A stretch of 64,000 bases of DNA, taken from the NCBI GenBank assembly GCA_027922465.2, contig BQMF02000059.1:558001-622000 (forward strand), given 5' to 3'. The first letter of the stretch is position 1; each line of letters starts with the position of its first letter. Both the position numbers and the translations under genes were made by a program. A model generated the notes under the pieces. That model was given only the letters and a program-made list of their open reading frames with translations, ran no database searches and was not told the DNA's origin. This stretch comes from Turritopsis dohrnii (lineage: Eukaryota > Cnidaria > Hydrozoa > Anthoathecata > Oceaniidae). Shown here in pieces: positions 12,791-23,800 of this stretch.

Positions 12791-13270
12791 TTGAAATTTG
12801 CAAGGAAGCTCCTTTTTATATAAAAATGATCAAGTAGTGACCCATAAATATAAGTCGGCTCAGATACAGCCATCTCGTAGTCGCTAAAATTTCTGAAAAA
12901 GTAACACTAGATGTAAAATAATCAATATTTAAATCACCAAGCAGAATGTTAATATCAAAAGAATGGGATGTTATTAGATAAGTTATTGTAAAAAAGTTGC
13001 AATGGTTCGCCATGTTTCCTGTACAGTACCGCAATTCCAACCAAATCACTGCAAAAACTATGTTTCAAAACATTAACATTAATTCAAAATCCAACTGTTC
13101 ACATATCTCAGAACAATCATCGTGTTGCGACATTTGTGTCTCAGTAAGACATAAAACATCACATCTGTAACAATTCAGTTACGCAAGCAATATCTTTTGC
13201 ATGCAATGACAATGAACGTGTATTCAGCATACTGATGCTTAAAGAATTCGGACACAATGGTTCAAGCGTC
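12790..13270 (-). pseudogene. Helentron endonuclease domain, broken
   Basis: Minus-strand translation across frames gives the typical order of an endonuclease/exonuclease/phosphatase-fold domain: SISMLNTRSLSLHAKDI, then LCLTETQMSQHD (about 13110-13150), then LLGDLNIDYF (about 12920-12955), then VSEPTYI-GSLLDHFYI (about 12810-12860). It directly follows the helicase on the same strand. The pieces lie in different frames, so it is inactive. It could instead be an unrelated LINE fragment, but position and orientation favour it being the third Helentron domain. Confidence 0.7.
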
Positions 13271-13271
13271 T

Positions 13272-14860
13272 CTAACCGTGGCAATGGACAAGTTTGTCGC
13301 ATCCGTTCATATTTTTGTCAAACTTTCCAGTTAAAAACAAGCCAGATAAACTTGTAACTTGTCTCATTGCAACGTACATTTGGCCAAGATTAAATCGTCT
13401 TTGTTTTTGTAAATCAAAACTAACAACAGCTTCAGGAACACTAAAACTTTGCACTTTATGAATACTAGCAGCCCAAGATAAACCTAAGGGAAGCTGCATT
13501 CTTTTTATTACAGGTGATGTGGTTATTCTTTTGTTTATATTAATATCAGTCTCAGCACGTTCAATCACAGCATTTGTCAGATGACATTTTCATAATGCCA
13601 GCACTTTCATCAGGGATATTAACATAAATTTTTGTTATCTTACTACCAATCGTCATAAAGTTGCATACTAAGCCCATTTGGCCATTGATGAGTTTGTCCT
13701 CTATATCTATGTTCGATGTAAGTATCACTTTAGCCCCTATTTTTAATACAAGTTTCGTTGGTAGACCACCGGTTTCAGTGTGTTTTCCATTGAGAGCATC
13801 ACTAATGAGTCGGTGAGGAACATCTTTTGGTAAGTCATCGATTGCGTTTATCACAACTTCTGAATTTTCTAAATCTCTTAATTTTTTCTCGTTATAGGCC
13901 ACAGCTGGTTTATTTTCAGCAAATAGAAGAAGGGCATCGGCTGGATACTCGGGAGAATTAGTACTAATAAATCGTGTTTTAAGAAGATCTTCGTCATCAG
14001 CTGTTATATTGGCGACACGTACATTGTTTAACAAATCAATGAACAGAGAATGTTCTTGTTGTTGCATCACTTCTGTTAACTCAGCAATTTTAAGAGTGTC
14101 CTATAATTTTAACAAATACTCTACAAAACCATATGGTGAATAAACAGGTCTTTCCATTACTGGTGGTAGCTGTAAAAAGTCTGCTGTAGCAATGACAGTT
14201 TTACCTGCAAAAGAGATCTGAATACTTGCACCAAATATCTCACATAATCGCATATGAACATTTTTTAATAGTTCATCAGAAACCATGGATATTTCATCAA
14301 TTATCATAGCAGACACTTCAGAACGTTTATGACGCAGGGTTGTCCTCATCTTGTCGCTTAATTTTTACCATAAATACCAGGGCCGGAATATATGGTAGTA
14401 CCTCCAATGTTTATAGTAGCTACACCTGTAGGTGCCAGCAATAAGACTCTTGGTTTTGCTGGATCTGTGGCTTTGCGAAGTAGGACCTTTGATACAGCAT
14501 GATATATAGTTTTCAATAGATGTGACTTTCCGCAACCACATTGGCCTGTTAAGAAAATATGCAATGGCTCTAGATCTTCGAATTCCTTACAATTTCTCTT
14601 CTTGACAAGTTGCCGTGACCATGTTAACACAATATCAAAAATTTCTCTCTATTTGATATTGAAAGATCGGATTTTGCCATTCAACACATTATCGTCTAAT
14701 ACATATTGCCTTTCAAGGATAATTCCCGATGTTGCACGTGGTGTATCTTGTAGATCTTCCTCATCCGACATGTCATTGTTAGCATCCAAAATATCTTGGG
14801 CAGTCTCATTCTCTTGTTGTGCAAATGGATCACAATTAACATCGAGGTCAGCTCTGTAGT
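13272..14860 (-). pseudogene. Helitron Pif1-like helicase, frameshifted
   Basis: Pif1/RecD-type motifs appear in order on the minus strand. Walker A is GQCGCGKSHLL (about 14510-14545), APTGVATINIGG follows at about 14400-14440, and Walker B is IIDEISMVS (about 14275-14305). Motif III is ADFLQLPPV (about 14155-14180), and the C-terminal LSWAASIHKVQS and GQMYVAMRQV boxes lie at about 13370-13480. These helicases unwind DNA in the 5'-3' direction during rolling-circle transposition. The reading frame changes at about 14350, at about 14085 and at about 13565, so no continuous protein is made. An acidic linker at about 14700-14860 joins it to the Rep part. Confidence 0.85.
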
Positions 14861-15079
14861 TTTGGAAAGCATCATCTATTTATTTTCATTTACTATGTCC
14901 AAAACACCAGGTTGACCAAGCTTTTCAACATATGTGTTGTGTAACAGTTCTGCCTCTGATCGAAACGGATAGTACATAAACAACAAATGATGGGCATATC
15001 TTCATGGATATTTGTACTTGTTTGGAATGTGATATCACAGCACCGATTTTCCTGCATTTTAATTTAGATTTACTGTGCA

Positions 15080-16150
15080 TCAATGGTACAATAGGGGTGT
15101 GTGGTGACTGATGGTTTTTATGACTACATGAACATGTGGGCTTCCACGTGGTTGAAATTCAACCTTTATTACGTAATATTCAATCTTTCCTGACGGACCA
15201 GCTAAGGCAATTTCCTTGAAAAATGTTTCTAATCGATGCTGAAAATGCCCTGCCAGAAAAACAGGATTCATGTTCAATATGTCACAACTTTCTTGATACG
15301 TCATGTTTTCAATTTCATGATCCTGTAAATTCAGTTTATACAATTTTGAGATTATGGAAGGTAACTCAAACCATCTGCACACAATAAAGTCAAGTAAAAT
15401 GTTGGAACACCGAGTTGTTTCACCATAGCTAACACTTTAAGCAGAAATCTTTTCCAATATGCTGGAGTCCCTTTCATTTGATTCATGAGGTTAAATACTT
15501 TATCAATAGCAATGAAAGTCAGAACAGTTTTTCTGAAACTTTGGCTCAACATGCCAGCCGTTAATTTACATCCTGATAATTTCTTCATTGCAACATTTAT
15601 CTTGCTACGTAAATTTGTCGATTGAAGGACATAATTAGCAAAGAATATGTAATCAGCATCTGATGAAATTTTTGAGTGCAATTCAACAATCTTTGGTTAA
15701 AATACTTTACAAATGATATTTTCATTTCCCGATCAGTATCGTATCCAAATCTCCCAAAAGGAAACAGGTGTGGAAAAGCCATCTCTTCACAAAATTTATC
15801 TGCATAAATTGGAATTGAAGTGACACCTTCACCTGGTGCAATAGTGACAGTGTCTTCATTGACATGAATAGGTACTTTGAAGGTCATGACAGTTTCATTA
15901 GTAGCAGTTCTGTCCATGTCCAATGGATTATCATCCTCTTCATTTACTCCTTGTGAATTGCTTGAGTTCGTATCAATTATTTCATTTTCATTTTTGAACC
16001 TAACCAATTCTTCATTCAAGTCAACAATAACATTTTTATATAATGGGTTGTGTTCTTTCAAAACATTTAAAGATCTCAGAATTAACTCTGGTCGAAGACG
16101 TTTAAAGTAGACATGACCACGAACATCAGCTTCCTTTTTAACTTCAACAA
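15080..16150 (-). pseudogene. Helitron Rep (HUH nuclease) and Helitron-like N domain, broken
   Basis: From high to low coordinates the minus strand encodes CEEMAFPHLFPFGRFGY (about 15730-15800), KYFNQRLLN, IFFANYVLQ, a GTPAYWKRF-----VLAM-KQLGVPTFYLTL-CAD block (about 15360-15480), and RLETFFKEI followed by EFQPRGSPHVHVV (about 15120-15160). The last supplies the two His of the HUH metal site. This domain nicks and joins DNA in rolling-circle transposition. Frames change at about 15690 and about 15370. The expected downstream Tyr motif cannot be shown in one frame. Confidence 0.8.
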
Positions 16151-16500
16151 AAGTAAACGTTGTTTGCTTTTACTTTGGACGGTTAGTTCATCACAATGTG
16201 GGCAATCAAAGTTAACCACTGTCTAGCCGGTTTATTAATCACTCCAGTGAGATTGTAACAGTCCAGTATCGCACATGCTTGTCAAATATGCCTTTTCGTT
16301 TTGTTATCTCTAAAACTCACATTCAATAATTCATTTTCATTTTCTAAACCCAAATATGACAAAAGTTTATTTCCGTGTGTTTATTCGTATAAACCTTTCA
16401 TCTCCATCAACTGGGCTAAAGAATAAATCACGTTATCTTTGAATTGAAAATTCTTCCCTTTTTTCTCTGTTTATCAAGATTTTTTGCAGAGTCTAGACAT
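16150..16500 (-). pseudogene. Small endonuclease-repeat fragment, shared with 49560-50720
   Basis: The stretch around 16185-16270 reads ILDCYNLTGVINKPARQ on the minus strand. This is the same endonuclease fragment seen at 49609-49690. The stretch at about 16400-16480 matches 50585-50690. The copy is therefore the same repeat as 49560-50720 with most of its middle missing, and it marks the left edge of block 2 as it does block 3. A LINE was inserted immediately to its right. Confidence 0.6.
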
Positions 16501-16518
16501 TTGTTGTTGTTCTATTGA

Positions 16519-19275
16519 GGAGGCAAGGTTGACATTTTATCCATTGCTGAGTCAAAATTAGATGAGTCGTTCCCCTCGTCACAATTTGTGATGAAGGGTT
16601 ATACGAAGCCTTATCGTTTAGATATATCTTGTAATAGAGGTGGACTTTTGGTATATGTGAAAGATACATTACCAACACGGTTGTTGAGTGGTTTTAAGCT
16701 CCCAGAAGACGTGCAAATTATTCCTACAGAGTTAAATCTTCGCAAGGAGAAGTGGCTTATAGTCTCGATCTACCGGCCACCGTCTCAAAACGTTGATTAT
16801 TTCCTAGATACTTTATCTTCTTTACTTGATTTTCACAGTCAGGCGTACAAATGCATTTTAGTGATGGGAGACTTCAACATCGAGCCGGAAAAATCCAAAA
16901 TGTCGAGTTTTCTGGAAGTATATGGTTTGTATAACCATACAAATACAAAAACTTGCTGGAAATCTTCGGATGGATCTTGTATCGATCTGATACTTTCCAA
17001 CAAAAAGCATTCATTTCAGCTCTCTGGGGCTGTTGAGACTGGATTAAGTGATCACCATCTTCTAGTATACTCGATGTTTAAGTCGAAATTCCTAAAGCAT
17101 GAGCCGAAGAAGTATAGTTATAGGTACTATAAAAGATTTGATCTAACTGCATTTCTGAAATCTGTTCAGAACAGCTTAGTTGATGTAGAAAACTACACTG
17201 ACTTTCATAAGATCTTTACGGAACTCTTGAACCAGCATGCGCCGTTAAAAACTCGTTTTTTGCGCGCCAATAATCAACCACACATGACTAAGGCTTTACG
17301 CAAAGCCATTATGACAAGATCCCGGCTTAAAAACAGAGCGCGTCAAACAAACAGTGCAGAGGATTGGGCTGCTTACAAAGCGCACAGGAATTTTGTCGTA
17401 AATTTAAACAGGCGTTCCAAAAAGTCATATCTCTGTGACAACAAAGTTGGCATTAAAATTTTTTGGGATGCATGTAAGCCCTTTTTCTCAGAAAAGGGGA
17501 TAAAGCAAGAAAAGATAATCCTTGTTCAAGAGGGGCGTATTGTCAGTGATGATTCCTCCATTGCGCAAATCTTCAACAGTCACTTTTCTAATATAACGAG
17601 TAGTCTGACTATACCACACTGGAAAGGTCTCCTGCCTCTCGATGTGGATAGTGATGTCGATCCTATCGACTTGGCTATAGACAAGTATGCTGGTCATCCC
17701 AGCGTACTAAAAATTAAGTCTAAGTTTAAATCACTGCCTGTCTATGAATTCCACCATATTGAGGCAGCTGAGATGAGGAAAGAGATCTTTTCACTAGACT
17801 CGTCGAAAAGTACTGGAGGCGATTTGGCAATTAAAGTGTTAAAACTGTCTTGTTCTGAAATTGAAACCCCTTTAACTAGGTGTTTCAATTCGATGATTGA
17901 TTCTTCTGTTTTCCCTGAAGAGTTAGAACTTGCCGACGTAATTCCAGTATTTAAAAAGGGTGATAGAACCGACTGGGAATGCTACAGACCCATAAGTTTA
18001 CTTAGGTCTCCTTCAAAACCTTTCGAGAGGCTTTTGGAACGTCAGATCTCCTCCTTTATGGAGGAACGACTTTCAAAATATCTATGTGGTTTTCGCAAAG
18101 GTCATTCGACCCAGCATGCCTTACTTAACCTCATCGTCGCATGGCAGCGGTGTTTGGCAAATGGCGGTAGAGTTGGAGCAGTGCTTATGGACTTGTCCAA
18201 AGCCTTCGACACTCTACCACATGACCTGCTTATTGCTAAGCTCCATGCATATGGGCTTGATCGTAAAAGCTTGAAACTAATTTACAGTTACCTCTCAAAC
18301 CGAAAAATGCGCTTTCGCATCGGCTCAGTGTTTAGTGACTGGCTTAGGGTCCTTTTAGGTGTCTCCCAGGGATCGGTTCTAGGTCCTATCCTTTTTAATA
18401 TATTTTTAAATGATCTATTCTTCAGCGAACTAGATTCGCTTATTTGTAACTTTGCTGATGATAATACCTTGTCTGCATGTGGATCATCTTTAAACGGGAT
18501 TCTCAGGCAGCTAAAGCATGATTCAGAAATAACTATCCAGTGGTTTCGAGATAACGAGATGGTGGTAAACCCGGATAAATTTCAAGTCATGTTTTTAGGC
18601 TGTAGTTCAGCTGAAATCACGTCATTTGTAATATGCGGCTTTGCCTTAGAACCGTCGCCTTCAGTGAACTTGCTTGGGGTAACCATTGATAACAAGCTGA
18701 CTTTTTCTGCCCATATAGGAAAAATCTGTTCGCAGGCAAATAGAAAGATTAGCGCATTACTGCGCATTCGAAAATTTATTGAATATGGCAGAGCAGTCCT
18801 TTTGAGCAACGCATTTATTTTGTCTTGTTTCAGATACTGTCCCCTGATTTGGATGTTTCATTCAAAAGGGGACGCTCAGAAAATTCGTAAAACACAGATT
18901 AGAGCCCTCCGAGCTGTGAATTTTGATTGCTCTACACCTAATGAGCACATTTTAACTAAGTACGATAATGAATCCATCCACACTTCAAATTTGCGTACTA
19001 TGCTATTCGAGGTTTTCAAAACTGTGAACAGATTAAATCCAGAGTTTTTATGGGATTTGTTCGGGCAGAAAAAGACAGCAATTCCAATGCGATCTGGTTA
19101 CTTACTGATGCTTCCTGGCAAAAATGAATCCACGATATACTCGTTTACGTTTCGTGCTGTGTTGGCATGGAATTATTTGTCAGCTCCACTTAAGGATTTA
19201 GAGTCCTTGTCTTCATTCAAAACCAGTATTGCCAAGATAAGATCATTCTACTGTCAGTGTAAATCCTGCTCATGA
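16519..19275 (+). CDS. LINE ORF2 endonuclease-reverse transcriptase, N-terminally truncated
   Basis: The frame is open from 16519, just after a TGA, to the stop at 19273-19275, over 900 codons. First ATG is 16591, but homology begins before it: DILSIAESKLDESFP supplies the catalytic Glu of the endonuclease. Further endonuclease motifs are LVMGDFNIEPE (about 16860-16890), DLIL and GLSDHHLLVY (about 17043-17072). RT follows from about 17940: PVFKKGDRTDWECYRPISL, CGFRKGHSTQHALL, VLMDLSKAFDTLPHDLL, GVSQGSVLGPILF and the catalytic FADDN (about 18452-18466, Phe in place of the more usual Tyr). The first ~60 endonuclease residues are missing. The rest has no frameshift, so insertion is probably recent. 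Confidence 0.9.
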   Translation, partial: GGKVDILSIAESKLDESFPSSQFVMKGYTKPYRLDISCNRGGLLVYVKDTLPTRLLSGFKLPEDVQIIPTELNLRKEKWLIVSIYRPPSQNVDYFLDTLSSLLDFHSQAYKCILVMGDFNIEPEKSKMSSFLEVYGLYNHTNTKTCWKSSDGSCIDLILSNKKHSFQLSGAVETGLSDHHLLVYSMFKSKFLKHEPKKYSYRYYKRFDLTAFLKSVQNSLVDVENYTDFHKIFTELLNQHAPLKTRFLRANNQPHMTKALRKAIMTRSRLKNRARQTNSAEDWAAYKAHRNFVVNLNRRSKKSYLCDNKVGIKIFWDACKPFFSEKGIKQEKIILVQEGRIVSDDSSIAQIFNSHFSNITSSLTIPHWKGLLPLDVDSDVDPIDLAIDKYAGHPSVLKIKSKFKSLPVYEFHHIEAAEMRKEIFSLDSSKSTGGDLAIKVLKLSCSEIETPLTRCFNSMIDSSVFPEELELADVIPVFKKGDRTDWECYRPISLLRSPSKPFERLLERQISSFMEERLSKYLCGFRKGHSTQHALLNLIVAWQRCLANGGRVGAVLMDLSKAFDTLPHDLLIAKLHAYGLDRKSLKLIYSYLSNRKMRFRIGSVFSDWLRVLLGVSQGSVLGPILFNIFLNDLFFSELDSLICNFADDNTLSACGSSLNGILRQLKHDSEITIQWFRDNEMVVNPDKFQVMFLGCSSAEITSFVICGFALEPSPSVNLLGVTIDNKLTFSAHIGKICSQANRKISALLRIRKFIEYGRAVLLSNAFILSCFRYCPLIWMFHSKGDAQKIRKTQIRALRAVNFDCSTPNEHILTKYDNESIHTSNLRTMLFEVFKTVNRLNPEFLWDLFGQKKTAIPMRSGYLLMLPGKNESTIYSFTFRAVLAWNYLSAPLKDLESLSSFKTSIAKIRSFYCQCKSCS

Positions 19276-19437
19276 TTAGTCAGTATATTGATTTCTAGAT
19301 TTTATAATATACTTTTTAGGTTAGGTTATATTTTAATTTTTAATTGTTTTGTTGACTTGATTTAGTCATTACTTATGTAATTGTACTAGGGATAATGTCA
19401 ACAGAAAATAAAGTTACAATACAATACAATACAATTC
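16519..19437 (+). mobile_element. LINE (Jockey/CR1-like non-LTR retrotransposon), 5'-truncated
   Basis: One long frame encodes an endonuclease and reverse transcriptase. It is followed by a ~160 bp 3'UTR ending in a short (TACAA)n tail at about 19416-19437, as in LINEs with microsatellite 3' ends. The 5' end is truncated inside the endonuclease. The element lies between sequence matching the left (16400-16490) and right (from 19470) sides of the block 3 region at about 50690-50730, so it interrupts the left flank of block 2. No ORF1 is present. Confidence 0.85.
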
Positions 19438-20515
19438 TATTATTGTTATTGTTGTTCGACTTCACTCATACATATGCAATTTTATCCCAGCGAATGGGGC
19501 CAACCCGGTTGAAAGCCATCACATGAGAAATTCGTCAGAAATAAAGTGAGATCGAGGCTAAGCAGACTAGCTTGTTCCTCATGTGATTTCAAATATATTA
19601 GAGACTTTCTTATCAGTAGCAAGATCTCAGTTAACAAGGCTAACCTCCCTCCATTTGATCAACACCTTAGTAGATATTGTGGGAGGGGAAACTTGAATGT
19701 TTCAATAACATAAAGTGACAAAAAATTTTCATGAATTACGTCATTACAAACAACGTCTGGTTGTCAAACTGAATATTAATGACGCTTCAGCTGTTTAAAA
19801 ACAGAAATCAATCCTCAGGGACAAAATTTTCGCGAATTTCCTTTATTAAAAAAAAACACGTAATAATCCATAAAGTTAGAAACAAGGCGATGACTGCAGT
19901 GATGTATCTAATGAAAAGCTCTACACCGATTAATCAGCCTTCAACTACATTACTGGAGAATTCAAAAATAAATTTTTGTCTTTGCTTAAGATGCTGTGAG
20001 ATATCGCTCCATCACACGATTTCCTAGTCTGGGTTATATGAAGAAGGATATTAATCGAGTTGAATTGAATTAGAAAGTGGAGTTTTGTAAGATATTTCCA
20101 CAGTTTATGTCTTGAAAGATTCGTAAAAGCAATACTTTTAATTTGAAAAACGAACTGTATCAATATTTCAAATATTTCATTATTTTCTACCTCAAATTCA
20201 AGAGTAAAGAAAGCTAGAGAGTAAACGTAAATCTTTCATAGTCCTTTTCTCCACTGAAAGAAACATAAAATTCTTACAAACGTTTTCTTTTCCTGATATT
20301 ACGAACACTATGAGTAGGCGTCGAAACTCGATTGTTTGTATTTTGTTTCGGGATATGATCTAGATATAGAAACATATGTAACGAAACTGTTTTTCCAAAT
20401 AAAATGTTGTTTTTTTTTCATTCAAAATGATTTGTTTGTTTATACTCCTCATGCATAAATATATTTGAAACAGGAAAACTTTAGGAAGCCTTTAAACTAC
20501 CAAACGTTCCCATGT
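19438..20515. other. Non-coding left flank of block 2
   Basis: From about 19470 (CATATGCAATTTTATCC) the sequence matches about 50725 onward in block 3, and from about 19600 it matches block 1 from about 3590. No gene is supported. Homology to blocks 1 and 3 stops at about 20216, just after TTCAAGAGTAAAG, where a ~1.7 kb insertion begins. Confidence 0.6.
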
Positions 20516-21350
20516 GTTGTGCCTCACTTTGTAATAACTTTATGCCACAATTTGTGATGACCTTAATGCCACATTTTGTAATAAACTTTGCAACAATTTG
20601 TAATAACGTTAAGCTGCCGCACTTTGTAATAATTTTCGAACTTAATCACATTTTAATCTTAACCAGCAGCCAAGGCGGCGTCGCTCTGCACTCACCCAAA
20701 AAAGGTCATGGAAATTAAAATTTAAGAATTGACAAAGGTGATGCAAGATGCTACCATTTCATAGCACTTGAAATTCTAAACATAAGAATTTGTAGGAAGA
20801 AAATGTTTGGAATAAAATTTTATTGCCATCATAGAGTCTCGTCTCCTCAAAATGTTTTCATCATCCCATCGCCAATATCGCACAAAAAGCGTCAGATCAA
20901 AACTTTGCGTTCGATTTGTGCATTGGCTTAACCACACTGACGTGGCGCACAAAAGGAGAAATAATTTATATAAGATTTCTCTCACAGCTCACGTCTGCTA
21001 CGCCGACAAATGTAGTATTTCCGACAGATGTAGTAAAGATCAACGACAACGTTACAACATAACGCTAAATGTAGTAAACGCCTTGAAGATTGAAATGAGC
21101 CATAGTAAGACCTTCATATGTTTGGCCTAATTATGGTTAATTTCAACGTTCAAGGCGTTTACTACATCTAAATTTGTCGTTGATTTTTACTACATTAAAA
21201 AAAAAACACGTCCTAGGAACGAGGTTGGTTTAAGCGCCATTTTGATTACACAGCTTAACGTTATTACAAAGTGTGGCAAAGTGGCGTTAAACTTACTACC
21301 AAATGTGGCAGATGTTATTACAAAATGTGGGAGGTATTACAAAGTGTAGT
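20515..21350. mobile_element. Fold-back (long inverted repeat) element with internal subrepeats
   Basis: The left arm (about 20515-20640) contains several copies of a CACTTTGTAATAA-type unit. The right arm (about 21240-21350) contains the inverse (TTATTACAAAGTG). A second, inner pair of inverted arms, about 70 bp each, lies at about 21020-21110 and 21140-21200. They share GTAGTAAACGCCTTGAA and ATCAACGACAA, with a short loop near 21118-21130. The whole is a nested hairpin without coding capacity. It lies inside the ~20216-21950 insertion, which blocks 1 and 3 lack. Confidence 0.7.
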
Positions 21351-22440
21351 ATTGTAAGATATCAAAAAATTAGTTTAATAACAAACATAGAAGCCATAGA
21401 TTTTACGCATTTTAATTGCTATCCTTCTAGGATACTGTATATATGCGCATGCATTTCATGTTTCTAAGCCTAGATGCTTGATGTGAGTTTTAGTTACGTT
21501 CACAATGGACTTTACAATAAAGGTAGCCTATTTCGTATATTAATTCTTTTACTTTTAATTCAAGAATGGCTTCTAGACATTAGTATATAGCCTATAACCT
21601 AATTTGTTTTACTATGGTTTATGTATTTTCTATATGATCTAATGCAAGACTTTATGTCACATCCTTGGTGATCTCAATCTTTCATCCTTTCAAGAAGTTG
21701 TCGCTCTGTTTTCGGTTAGTTATTTTGCTCATACATCCGATTCTCCATGTATGATAAGAGGACCTTAGTACTGGAACAAATATCCCGTATAAAGGTTGTG
21801 AAAAAATAAATAAATTAAAAGTAAGTCAATTTTTAATCAAGTTTTTGAATATTTAAGCTGAAGTTTATCTAAATCTATATTTTAAATTATTAATCTCTCT
21901 TGTCATTATGATTGTCTGATATTAAAAATTGATTTGAAATAAGATTAAGTTGGCGACGGTAGACGCAATTTTTGGCACATTTAGGTTTGTTACTTTCCAA
22001 ATGCAACTAAATTAAGTTCCAGTGCATACGTCATTATCAACTATGGCACGACAATATTACCTTTGCTGTTTTTTTTACAAGGGAATCAAGTTTCATTAAG
22101 TAACTATATTCTAACGAAGCGAATAAAAATCTGTGTATAGACAGGTAAGATCCGATTCAAGTACAGTCATACGAAATGTTCTACATAACGATGAAGCTGA
22201 GTGAATCGGCAAAAACAATGAAATAAATGCCCAATTGGTTGAACAATACACATATTTGGTTGTATCCTATAACATAACGACCTACGCAGCTACATAGCTT
22301 GGTTTATGGATTGACAGCCAACCAACGCTCAAATGATCTATACTATTTTAAAATAGGATTCGAATATTTTTATTGAATATTTTAAGTTTGCTTATGATAA
22401 AATTCCATTTAGTTTCTATACGTAAGTGCGAGCTAAGATT
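21350..22440. other. End of insertion and continuation of block 2 flank
   Basis: No gene is seen. Homology to blocks 1 and 3 resumes at about 21950 (GGCGACGGTAGACGC), matching 4338 and 53448, and continues into the tandem repeat region. Confidence 0.55.
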
Positions 22441-23800
22441 GCTAAACATTACCTCGATTTTTATTTCTGAGAATGGCAATAGAGATGAGGTTTAGAAATG
22501 TACTTCCGCTGTTATGTGACTACTCAACTGAACTAAGTAAAATTTTAAAAACAAAGGGAAATATATTTTGGGCATAACTATCTACAGTAGTTGATGGAAG
22601 CCTTCTTCTAACATTTCATAATGACATCAAACTTTCGATTACTAAACTAGTGAAAAGTTTCCCCATTTAGTAGGTCATGTAGGAATTCCTTAAGGGACTA
22701 AGTTAAAGATAAAACAAAAAAGAACCGGCAACAAAATTGAGGTTTTGGAAATGTACTTCCTCTTAGCCTGACTACCCAACCGTTTATTAAATGAAACTTC
22801 AAGATGTAAGAAACGGAAATACATTTTGAGCAAAAGTATCGACAAAACCTGATGAAAGATATAGGTAAGTTCGTATAAGATCTTTTTCTAGCATTTCATA
22901 ATGACATCAAAATTTCGATATTTTCATTTCTTAGCCAGTGAAAAGTTTCACCATTTAGTAAGCCATGTAATATTTACCATATCTTAAGTTTTTTGTAGTA
23001 ATAAGTTTTAGCTACTACCTCATTATATCATAAATAATCACTGCATCATCTAAATTTAACATCTTAAAAGTGAGACATATGGAATACTGAAAATAGACTT
23101 TTCAAACAACTTCTGCAGCTTTTTCATATTTATGAATATCATTTTGGATGCAGGAATCCCTTTAAGGGAACAAGGAATTCACAGATAATAAAAAAAAAAA
23201 CAAAAAAGAGACCTGTAAGGAGGTTTTGGAAATGTACTTCCGCTTAGTCTAACTACTCAACCGTATATTAAATGAAATTTTGAAGATTTAACAAAGGGAA
23301 ATACATTTTGAGCATAACTACCTACAGTAGTTGATGATAGATCTAGGTAAGTTTTTATTAGCTTTTTCTAATCTTTCATAATGACATCTAAATTTCGATT
23401 TCTTAACTAGTGAAAAGTTTCACCATTTTGTAAGTCATGTAATATTAATCATATCTTAGGTTATTGCAATAAGACGTGTTAGCTACTATCTCACTACATC
23501 GTAAATATTCACTGTATAATTTTAATTTAACATCTTAAAAGTGAGACATCTCGGAAACTAGAGAGAATTATGAAATGCAATAAATGAGACTTTAAAAACT
23601 GTTGGAGCTTTATCATACTTATGAACATTATTTTGGATGTAATGCCTTTAAGGGAATAAGGAATCCCATTTAAAAATTGCAAAACGAAAAAGCAGATCGG
23701 TGACAAAACACAGGTTTTGGAAACGTACTTCCGCTACTCAACCGCATGTTATATGAAATTTTAAAGATTTATCAAAAAGGAGAAATTTTAGGGATTTACT
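22440..23800. repeat. ~0.5 kb tandem repeat upstream of gene 2, four copies
   Basis: The diagnostic GAAATGTACTTCC segment occurs at about 22498, 22751, 23232 and, as a variant, 23722. The first spacing is only about 253 bp, so that copy carries a deletion. Text and order match the arrays before genes 1 and 3. Confidence 0.85.

Larger units (their letters stand above)
12790..16150 (-). mobile_element. Decayed Helentron-type Helitron (Rep-helicase-endonuclease)
   Basis: Read on the minus strand, the order is a Helitron Rep/HUH domain, a Pif1-family helicase, then an apurinic-type endonuclease similar to LINE endonucleases. A C-terminal endonuclease after the helicase is the known mark of Helentrons (Helitron2) as opposed to canonical Helitrons. 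The coding sequence is broken by several frameshifts and stops. The element ends (palindrome, hairpin) are not identified. The upstream part is cut off at about 16150, where a different repeat begins. It is a dead copy. Confidence 0.75.
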
